From Pleurotus djamor (Eukaryota; Basidiomycota; Agaricomycetes; Agaricales; Pleurotaceae), in the NCBI GenBank assembly GCA_029747585.1, contig JAPEVF010000339.1, forward strand, positions 1 to 39,216: a stretch of DNA of 39,216 bases, in the 5' to 3' direction. Below are positions 30,392-39,216 of this stretch, piece after piece (position 1 is the stretch's first letter; every line of letters begins with the position of its first letter). Under the pieces are notes generated by a model. That model was not told the origin of the DNA. It ran no database searches and saw only the letters and a program-made list of their open reading frames with translations. Made by a program: the position numbers and the translations under genes.

Positions 30392-31753
30392 ATGTCTGCG
30401 CCTGCTGTCCGTGTCGTGGTTCGGCTCCCCACAAATCGTCCAGAACATCCACTACCTGATCCTCCTCCAGTATGTGTACAACCTTGAATCCTTAGATTCG
30501 TCCAAACTTCATCGCGCCTTCAAGCGCAGATTGAATGGACGCCAGAGAAGGCAGATATCCTTTGGAAGGTCATCGAGCTATCGCGATCAAGCGATAATGG
30601 GGGCACAGACTGTAAGTTCAGCCTTTTCTCTTCATGTGAAGTGCCCGGAAGTAATCCATGCGGGTTCGACAGGGAAGGGCTTGGCTGCTCACCTGCAAGT
30701 GCCTTTGCCATACCTTTTGCATCGAGTACACACACGATATGAAGAAGACCTACGTGTCTTGAAGGGTGTCGGCGAAGTATTAAGCCCCACAAGCACCCAG
30801 CCACCCAACCATGCTGAACCGTTTCCCCCTTCTGAACGACCCTCTCTGGCATCAAGAATGACGAGCAGGATGTCTGGTAGTGGGCGACGCTCTGCCACCA
30901 CCCCCCTTGCCGTTCGTGCTCGACTGCATTCCTTTGGTCAAAACGCACAACCCAAGAAAGCCATCTCTTCCTCAACACTCACTCTGCAAGACCCGAAGAA
31001 GGGTCGTGTCAACCTCCGCTCATCCACACCATCTTCTTCATCTGACGAAACCGATTCTGACGAAGAGACATCCCGAAAAGAAGATGAGGAAATGCGCACC
31101 CTTGAAGAGGAGGAAGCGCTGACACGTAAACTTCAGGACCTTCATGTGATGATAAACAATGATGCTTTGGGCCTTGTGAGCACTTCGCGACCGAGGCCGG
31201 GTGTCCAGCGTGGCCGAGTAGGCCCAACGCCTCCGTCTTCACTAAACAGTAGTGTCGGGGGAACTCTGAGTCGCAGCGACAGTCAAAGCCTGTCAAGTGC
31301 CAACGATTCACCGCAAGGCTCTATACCGGACATACCTTCACCTCCGCCAGAGGCTCAACTCAGCTCCCCACTTCGACGTCATATAGCTGCTTCCAAGTCG
31401 CCCAGTCCCCCTGCGGTTTCGCCTCGTAGCGCCACCGGACAATCCCACAGACACTACAACGGCATCGACCGTGCTGTCAGCGATAGCAGTGTCGATTCAC
31501 AAGCATCCAGCTTCAGTGACATCAGTGGTATGTCTCAACAGCCTGATCATGTGTGTCCGAACGTTGCTAAAGTCTTCATAGATGCAAGCTTTTCGGCTTC
31601 AGCTCTAGAGAGCTTAAGCAACAGTCGAGGACAGTCATCACGGTTGTAAGTCTAGTGAATCTACTTTATCTATGTCAAACTTCCTGACATATCTGTATCA
31701 GTTCTGCTTTTGGCCGAAGTCGGCATGCAGGGCGAAGTGGTATTCCACACTAA
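30392..31753 (+). CDS. ATG29: Autophagy-related protein 29
   Basis: Exons 30392-30469, 30530-30611, 30673-31645 and a proposed short last exon 31702-31753, 394 residues. ATG29 is part of the Atg17-Atg31-Atg29 scaffold that starts autophagosome formation. The N-terminal Atg29 domain is plain: RVVVRLPTNRPEHPLPDPPP, then EWTPEKADILWKVIELSRSS, then DWKGLAAHLQVPLPYLLHRV with TRYEEDLRVL. The remaining 320 residues are Ser/Pro-rich and disordered with one charged coiled stretch (EDEEMRTLEEEEALTRKLQD), as in other fungal Atg29. If the last intron (31646-31701, GTAAGT..TATCAG) is not spliced, the protein ends 16 residues earlier (stop 31647-31649, 378 residues). The splice sites are strong and phase is kept, so I prefer the spliced end GRSRHAGRSGIPH. 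Confidence 0.82.
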
Positions 31754-32322
31754 AACATACAAACTTAGGGAGAACACTGGCCACAAAAATAGGTGCAGAG
31801 GACACAGACACTGAATAACCTCGCGCCTAGTGACAAAATTTTCCGTTATTGGCAAAGCATTTCTTCATGCTAAGTGGTACTTACCAAACGAATATGATAG
31901 GGCTTATCGAGTCTTGTCTTGTACACTAAAAACGCCTCTTGCTACCACATATCTCGGGGTCCCCAGAGTAGTCGGGTTCTGTTGGGCACATGTCTAGCCT
32001 CGTTTCAAGGCTCTTTGTCAATGTCATGCACGCGACTTGATTTTCCCGAACGCTCTAATGACAATGCGCCCACAGACCAAAATCGAGCGGGCCGCGTGAG
32101 TCTAAAGCCTCGCGCTAGACATTCTTGACGACCGTTCCACGCGTATGTTGCGGAACATACCACGACTGCCTGCCATCTAGAGGGGAATTTCACATTTCAT
32201 ACGACGCCGCTCCTCGGGGGCTTATTCTTCACTCCAAGTGCTGCGGCAGATGAACTTAGCCCGTTTCCCAGACATTAAAGATACATAGCTCTGGTCATAG
32301 TTTATTGGTGGCAATGGGAGGA
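31754..32322. other. Intergenic, convergent 3' ends of ATG29 and NOP14
   Basis: 569 bp. A small inverted repeat TATGTT/AACATA with a 4-nt loop lies at about 32143-32158; I attach no function to it. No supported gene or RNA. Confidence 0.45.
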
Positions 32323-35300
32323 TCACTTCCGACCAGATCTCCTCTTCTCCTTTGCCTTTTCTCTCTCCATCGCCTTCTGTTCAGCTCTTTCCCCCTCTAT
32401 CGAGCCGAATACCCGTTTCATACGCTTGTCATAGGCACGGTCCTTCTCCGTCTGCTTCTCCTGCTCTACCGTAGCCAAGAACCTGGCATCCTTCCTTAGT
32501 TCGCGGATAGCACCTTTTCGCTCTTGCTTATATTGGTTACGCAGTTTAGCCGCTTCATTACGCTCGCGGTCAGGATCTTGATTGCGAAGATAAGATGACG
32601 ACGAAGATGAATCGAATTTTGGGACATATGTGGCGATCGGTATGGGTTTGTGTGCTTGCAGAAGGAGTGGGCGACGAGATTGGCGAGCGAACCCGAGCAT
32701 TTTGTTAATCCTGTCTCGCAACGAAACTAAACTAGTCTTATGAAAAGAATCAAATCCCATATGTCAGGAAAAGCATCATCGCTAAAACATAACAAGGACG
32801 GACCTTGATAAAACCGGGAAGTCGTTTCTCTTCTAGACCAGAGAGAATGGCCACAATAGGTTCGTACAACTCGATGAACCCATCTAACCCCTTGTACAGG
32901 TCGGCGAACCGGCCCAGTAGCTCAAGAGCTGTATTGAGCAAGTCTACCTTTACCTGTTCTTCTTCTGCCGAGTCCGTGCAACCTAAGAGAGCTAGAATGT
33001 TTGACTTGCGGGAGACCGCGTTCTTGGAGCTCTTCTTGTCTATTGCTAGATGGCGACAGCTATCCGAGCGGAAGTCGGGTAGCGCGAAAGTCCCTGGTAC
33101 AGAGGAAGCATGGGAGTATTTGTTGGGGGCTAGATGCAGAACAGTGGCAACAGAGAAGCCAACTGCTTCAGGGACTAGTCGTTTCGAAATTTGTTCATAT
33201 TGAAGGAATAGAGTGGAGAGGAAGAGACCGCTTGCAAGGTCCGAGGTGGATCTTACACGTCCTAGACCGAGGTAGGCTCCCATGAGTATGCGGGCTGGGG
33301 AAACAACGATGTGGTTCATGTCGCTAGTCGGCCATACAGCACCTATTATCCGAAGAAGAGATAATTCAGGTACTCCAGGCCAGGTTTTGGATTCTGGATC
33401 GAGTGCGCCTTTGGAAAGACCGCGTTTAAAGTTTTGGTGCATAAGGCGCAGTTTTGAGACGAAGTACTCCGCAGATTGTGTGGGATAGGCGCGTGACAAG
33501 GAGAGTAGATGGGGTAGTATTGAGGTGAGGAGGGCAAATCGAGGAGACGGTGGGGAGGTAACGTAGAGGACATAGTCGATCAGTATATTATTCAGGACCT
33601 GTTCAAAGAAAGTTTATTGATTAGACTGAGTCACCTTGAGATGGTGAGGATAAAGGTACCTGGAGTTTATGCTTGTTCTCCGGGGCAAGGCTCGTATGGT
33701 GGAGGACGCGTATTCGCTGAATGACCGTTGGGACTTGCATATCCTCAAGGCCGTCCACAATCTCCAGAAATTCATCATGACTTGAAGGACACGGAAACGT
33801 GAACGGGAGTTCGCCTTTGGGTGGTTTCTTTTTGCCTTTGGATTTACCCGGTTTGTGGTTGGAAGCAACGAGTTCGTCGGGGTCACCTAGATCTTCTTCG
33901 TCTTCCTCACTGTCATCTTCATCCACCACATCGTCCCCTTCATCGTCCTCTTCATCATCGTCCTCATCATCGTCCTCTTCACCATCTTCGTCTTCATCCT
34001 CGTCACTAGACGATGCATCCGGGTGGACCTCCCCTCCATCTAAGCCAGTGCCTAATCCAGCCCAGCCCTCCTCCTCCTCCCCCTCTTCATGGAAATCATC
34101 ATCCAAGTCATCACCTCCGCGTTGCCGCTTCCGTCCTCTGCCATCCTCTTCATCATCACTATCATCCAGACCCAACATCCGCTTTCTCCTCCGCTTTTCT
34201 GCTTTCTCCAATTGTTCCTTCTGTTCTACAGCAATTTCCTCCTCAGTTTTCGTCCTATCCTTGGGCTTCGCGCGTTGGTCAAAGGCCAATTCACGAACGC
34301 GTTGATCATAGTCCGCGTCGATCGTCTGACTGCCTTGTGGAGCGGCGGATGCACCAGCGGGCGCGCCGAGGCTCTTATCAATCTCTGTGGGAGGTTGAGC
34401 GAAGAGGAGTTGGCGGATGGAATCGAATTCGTCATCCAACTGGTGTCGGATGTTTTCATCTTGCTCTTTCTCGAGTTGACGACGAAGCTAGATGAACTAG
34501 TTAGAAACGCGAGGGAGTAGTGCATGCAAGCGACCTGACCTTGTGCTCTTTGCTTTTGGCTATGACCTCCGCCATCACCTCTGCTTTAGACTTCTTCCGG
34601 GTCTGGACAAGAAGGTCAACAGGAGCAATAGTAGACATGCTTGAGCTTCACAAACCTCTTCGCCGTCCTCTTCCTCATCATCAGCAGAAGTGTCCCCGAA
34701 GCCTCCGAAATGCGCCTTGTGAACGGCGTCTCTACTAATTTGACCTAAACTTCACCATCAGTCGTATACCAAGAGCTCGAATTGGCGATGCGAACCCGGA
34801 TCCTCTTCGTCAGATTCGTCTAGATTGAGGCCGACATTATCAAAGTCGTCAAGGTTTGAAAGGCTTTGTCCATAGTGGGTAAGCTCGTCTTCATCTTCCA
34901 AGTTGAACGTCGTTCCTCGTGAAGCCCTCTGCCGCTCTTGAGTGAAACGCTCTAGCATACGCTCTTCCAATGACATAGTGGGGTCATTCTCTCCGAACCG
35001 TCGGTCAATAATGCCACCTGCATGACCTTTCGTCTCAAACTCTTTGAGAAGACTCCGTTTTCGCTATTAGATTCAAGAACGTTACAGGCGATTATAATCA
35101 TACCAAGGAGTTTACGCACCTGTTCGATACCAGCTTGTTTACTTTTAGCAGGCCGTCCAGAGATCCCCTTTATATTCCGACCTCCTACATCGTGTTTGAG
35201 CTTGGTGACCTTGACATCGAAGGGGTTTAATTTATGTTGCAGTTCATTGAGTTTGGCTGCTCTTTTGACACGATCCTTCTCCTTATCATTGCCTCCTTTC

Positions 35301-35389
35301 GATCGCTTTTTCTTGCTCGATGAGTTTCCAGTTAGACCAGCCTGGGACAAAGCTGCCTTGAGTTGCGACAGTTGAGAGCCTTTGGCCAT
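32323..35389 (-). CDS. NOP14: Nucleolar protein 14, small-subunit processome
   Basis: Exons (minus) 35389-35120, 35063-34796, 34744-34656, 34602-34540, 34487-33660, 33598-32804 and 32736-32323, 908 residues. NOP14 is an essential U3 snoRNP/90S pre-ribosome component needed for 18S rRNA maturation. Recognition: a basic N-terminus with LNELQHKLNPFDVKVTKLKH, LKEFETKGHAGGIIDRRFGE, NDPTMSLEERMLERFTQERQ, and the basic C-terminal helix RNEAAKLRNQYKQERKGAI continuing RELRKDARFLA, all diagnostic for Nop14. A long Asp/Glu block (about residues 335-410) with GAT/GAA codons sits before the helical repeat region. The last intron (32737-32803) is placed by frame, with a weak CATAAG acceptor; the more obvious GTTTAG acceptor would break the frame. 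It shares a 150-bp divergent promoter with the NTF2-like gene. Confidence 0.93.
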
Positions 35390-35539
35390 GGAAATTGGTC
35401 GTTCCGGTCGACTTGCATGCTCTCGTCGAAGTTTTTCTGGCACGTGACAGAGCTACCGAAATCAGGGGCTTGAGATGAGCGCCCAATTCCAACCACGAGA
35501 CAATGATTTGCTTCCGCCCCAGGATCCAATGCAGCACCG

Positions 35540-36560
35540 ATGAGCCCATCCACTCGCCCCAGTTCAACTTCAGACAATGCGTATCATTCAACTTACTCCG
35601 TAGTATCGCTCCAGCCAACTGCGCTGGAGGTTTGTCATTCCATGTACGGTCAAGCTCCCACCAGTACAACGTCAGAAGAAACCCTCGCTCGATTTTACGA
35701 ACCAAACGCCAGTACGTCGCTCAGACCCCTCTCAGAGCTGCGTATACTGATAGATTACTTAGTGTAAGCAACGTCCGAAGAAGGTCCGATGTTGCTGACC
35801 TCTTGGCAGCTACGAGAATCCATGTATAACGGCGACGACAAGATCCATGATCGCAGATGTCTTTCAGGCTTCTCACCAGTTCAGCTCTTTGAACATCCCT
35901 CGGCCTTTCGCATGCCTATGTGCTATCTTCCGTCTCAAGCCGCCGTCTCAAAGTGATTCCACCTGGCGCGCTCTGAGAGCATGGTCTGAAATAAATGATG
36001 TCTGTGAGAACGAATCCTTCGGTGAGTCCCGCTTCACAAGATGAAAAATAACGAGCTAAGGAAAGACAGACGGACATCGGAAGTGTATAATTGAGCATGC
36101 ATTCCATATACTTCTGCTTCCAGGGCTTCACAGCCAATCATCCGATCCTGTCGCACCGGGACATTCACCAACCTCTAGCCATCGTATTCACCACCCACCT
36201 CCATCCCTGACTGTCCCCGGCACTTCTCTGCAACTTCCTTCGCCATTCCATTTCAAGCTGCATATTATCACCCGCTTAGCTTTTAATGAACAAGGACGTA
36301 TTACCCACCATCGCGATTTCTGGGACGTCAAGGATGTCATGGGCTTAGTCCCGGGTGTATCCCTTGTGCAGTGGCTGGGTACTAGAATCGCGGCAAGGAG
36401 TCTGACCTTCACCTACCATATCGCTTCCTATGCTATGCCGAGCCTCTTTGAGCATCCTGGTACCTCGCCTGAGGTCGACATAGAGGGCGCCCCGGCTCTC
36501 ACCCCGGCAGCCGCTTACAGTGCGTCCGTCAAGAATGCCCTCGGTTTAGAAGGTATCTAG
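35540..36560 (+). CDS. SigF-like/NTF2-like fold protein
   Basis: Exon 3 (35810-36021) and exon 4 (36070-36560) are clear; the 5' part has two possible models. Model A: one exon 35540-35763, total 308 residues. Model B: exon 35540-35711 plus a 10-nt micro-exon 35754-35763, total 294 residues. Both keep the frame; model B removes 14 residues between the conserved FYEPNA and YENPCITATTRS and so fits the family better. The blocks EETLARFYEPNA, YENPCITATTRSMIADVF, FDGHRKCIIEHAFHILLLPG, PSPFHFKLHIITRLAFNEQG and RITHHRDFWDVKDVMGLVPG match a fungal family usually annotated SigF-like/NTF2-like. NTF2-like cones bind small hydrophobic ligands or partner proteins; the specific role is unknown. Confidence 0.78.
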
Positions 36561-39216
36561 CCGCTAAATCGAAATGTACTCAATTCTCTCATGACGCAGT
36601 GTCCATGCCTAGACGTAATCTTTGGCAGTAATACTAGTTGGACTCGGAATGTACCGCTCGCATGACTGGATGGATAACTATGGTGTCACCATATGGTTCA
36701 ACTTGTGCATGTGACGCATATCCACGGTATTGATCCCGCAATACCTTGCGCGGAAGTGTTTCAAGCTTGACACTCACGGGGAATCACTAATCAGAGAACC
36801 CACTCTGAACAGGTCTCCGTGTCGTGGATATATCGGTATGCTATGCAGTCAAGACATATCTGGCCCAGATCGGTGCATTTGGACGTCGCTTCTTTGACCG
36901 TTGGACGTTGCACATCTATGCATCCAGTGGTAACCACCCACGGCTGGACGTTCGACATTGGATACCGACTCCGGTTGGAGTCCTCTATACTATCGCTCAC
37001 GCTTGTATATGGGCTGATCCAACGTCTGCGCAGGAGGGTCTTTACAATGTCTATCCTTATGGCTACCCCACACCTCTCCGATACTCAAGCCGTATAACGA
37101 GATCTCCACTGCCTTCGTGGAATCCTGTTCGACGCCTGTTCCCACCCTCTTTCGTTCCTCGAGTGCTTCTCCTCCGTGCCTTGGGAGTGCTTCTAACTTC
37201 ATTCTTATGACGAACGCCGCATTGACAGCTTTCCCAAATGCATCTATCCATCTTGCCGTTTATCAACGCATGATCTGGGCTTCTTTCCCGCAGGGCACAG
37301 GCCAACGGCGTTTGGTAGCCACCCACGAGCGTGTAGGGACTAACTGTATCATTTCGTTATGCATAGAAGCAAATGGTCGCCACAACTCGTAAAGTGTGTA
37401 TATACCGCTTGAGATCGCTATATCGCTGATTATGGCCTTAGGCATACCGATAACTTTTCCCCCGGTGTCTCTGCCTTGTGCTACTATTAGCACTGCTGCC
37501 GCGTCCGTTATTCAATTCAGTTCTCACCCGGACCCATCTAGCCCGAATAAACCTCTGTTCGTCAAATCTGTCTTTTTTGTGCTACGCTCCACTTCTGTCT
37601 ACCGTCGCATCGCAACTGATGAGACCCCCGACGTACGGGATGCGCGTTCAATCCTTACAGAGTATCTTCGCTCTTCCTTTATGCCTCCGACATCGGGTTT
37701 ACTTGGACGGACGTATGTATGGCGTTACTGCGACATCAGCGCACGTTGCGTGCGATGAACACTTGCACTTCTCATAGACCAAGCTGCTAAACGAAGAGGC
37801 CCTCTCCGAACTGCTCGGGACCGCCACCCCCAAGGCAGCAATTCCTAAGCTTCGCGAGTCATCCCCTCATATTACATTTCCTGAATGAGGTTAACCACCT
37901 CATGTGCCTTCATGGAGTCAGCCTTCCTAACTTCCTTCTTTAGGGCGCTTTGGACGTGGAACCCCCACCAGGACCCCAGAAATTTCACCACCGGTGTTCA
38001 GACTGGCGAACGAGAGAATCGTTTCGCCGCTGGATACGACTTCTTTTTTCCTACGCTCATGGCGTAGTAGTTTCAGCATGAGGTGCGCTCTCCAGTGGAT
38101 CCTTGTCAACAGCAAATTCCATGATCATGACCCAACACCGTCCTACATTCGGTTTACCACCATCCGGTAAGGCCAGCCTAATTATTGTGCGTAGATTAAT
38201 ATACTAACTTCTACTCTTAGTATCTCCACGTACTAAGTTGAAGTTCAGGAGGCTCTTCTGCCGTTACAATCACATCGTCTCACGCTATGCTTCTCGGCAA
38301 AACACCAACAAGGCTCATTGCATATTCCATATCCGCCTATACATTTCAGACTATCGTAGTAGGCGTCGTAAGCANTTTGGGCCGTTTTCCACACGATGTC
38401 TTATCTCCGGTGTATGTTGCTATAGATCCAATCATGNCACCTACAACTAGCACAGCCGCTTTTGCGCAAAGTCAAGNGTCTAGGTATTCAATGTGCTATC
38501 GATGCCATGCTATTCACTGGCTCTTGAAGCTTGAAGCTTGAGGAACCAGCCAACCTTATGAGCTCCAGCCGAACCAGCTTAGCGCGGGCCCAAGTGGTAA
38601 GTTTGTCGTCCTTCCCGCGAAGTAGCGGAGAATTCGAGCGCTAAGTGACCACTGACAGGAAGAAGGAAGGCCCCTTCGCGTTTTCGCCTCCATAGTGTCG
38701 ATTTGGAAACCCGAAAATTTCTCGCTGGAGTATAACGATCGAGGCCGCCACTGCAAGTCCAACTGTTCGCTATGAGTTTTCATAAGCTTGCGCCATGTAA
38801 ACGCAACGCCACTTGTGACCTCTAGGGCAGTCATTGGCCCCAGCACTAAGACGAAAACCAGCAAAGTCACGCAAGAAAGGCACAAGCAACGTTGGTGGTA
38901 ACATTTGATTTTAATGGAAAACTCATGATTATGCCANCTGGACATATTCGCAGGGGATAGCAAAAGTAAACGGTTCCGCCACTGGTAACNCTTCGTAATA
39001 GCAAACCCTTACNTTCCCTGGAAGATCGGTTTCTGGGGGCCTCCTTTGCAAAATTGAAAAAGCGATATCTCGTTATCNTGTTGCGACTTTGGGCAATCNA
39101 CCAGGGCGTTCAAGGGTGTTTGTTATTTGATATTTCAGGCGAATGTCGAAGCCCAACTCAAAACCACGCGTCGACCACGCTTATGATGCATGGAAGTCAT
39201 GNCATCGCANANCCAT
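36561..39216. other. Right end: no supported gene, decreasing base quality
   Basis: About 2.65 kb without a gene I can defend. The longest open frames are 36824-37210 plus (non-ATG start, 128 codons), 37396-37758 plus (120 codons) and 38556-38963 minus (135 codons, with a hydrophobic segment CVTLLVFVLVLGPMTALEV). None shows a known family, and neighbouring frames cannot be joined by good splice sites. A short direct repeat (CTTGAAG three times) is at about 38523-38542. Ns become frequent from 38376 onward and indels are likely, so a broken or undersampled gene or decayed element cannot be excluded. Confidence 0.5.

Noticed and set aside
32737..32760. GTTTAG acceptor near 32719 for the last NOP14 intron
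   Set aside because: It would put the conserved C-terminal helix out of frame; the CATAAG acceptor at 32737 keeps it in frame and gives TSLVSLRDRINKML.
33799..34305. 168-residue Ser-rich plus-strand protein
   Set aside because: Antisense shadow of the Asp/Glu-rich block of NOP14 (GAT/GAA read backwards gives Ser codons).

Overview
The window looks like nuclear DNA of a filamentous basidiomycete, most likely an Agaricomycete. The genes are broken by many short introns (about 42-106 nt, GT..AG), spacing is tight, and several families point the same way: a DUF6699 protein, a SigF-like/NTF2-like protein, a tandem family of F-box proteins and fungal DASH-complex SPC19. I cannot name a genus. All gene models were built by hand from reading frames, splice signals and family knowledge; exon boundaries are given in each entry. 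Scattered single Ns, a cluster of Ns at 15327-15373 and more Ns at the right end show that the assembly has weak points.

Left end (1-5053). Positions 1-1993 form an inverted repeat. Its outer 348 bp are essentially identical and carry the promoter and 5' end of a small membrane-anchored protein of unknown function (intact copy at 1921-2535; twin cut off by the left edge). Its inner parts are clearly diverged. Then come a DUF6699 protein (3172-3904, minus) and a long divergent intergenic region.

5054-15566. Mitochondrial cytochrome c peroxidase (CCP1, plus) is followed by a run of minus-strand genes: a 13-exon SAM-dependent methyltransferase, four tandem F-box paralogues with the same single intron, and the C-terminal part of an ABC-F ATPase. 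Gaps between these genes can be as small as 58-71 bp. The ABC-F gene stops at its Walker A region in the N cluster, and immediately beyond it on the other strand is only the C-terminus of an MFS transporter. This is either a misjoin or a real breakpoint.

15907-26701. DASH kinetochore subunit SPC19 (minus), a large CNH-like-domain protein (plus), a TRP-like/ML-domain membrane channel (minus) and, head-to-head with the last, the mitochondrial Glu-tRNA(Gln) amidotransferase subunit B (plus).

27181-36560. Two tandem aldo-keto reductases (plus), autophagy protein ATG29 (plus), ribosome-biogenesis factor NOP14 (minus) and a SigF-like/NTF2-like protein (plus) sharing a short divergent promoter with NOP14.

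36561-39216. No gene that I can support; open frames are short and base quality falls.

Most of the window is housekeeping: mitochondrial redox and translation, kinetochore, autophagy, ribosome assembly. I found no biosynthetic cluster, CRISPR array or complete mobile element. The most unusual parts are the two-phase inverted repeat, the F-box array with its glutamate-tailed member, and the ABC-F/MFS junction.
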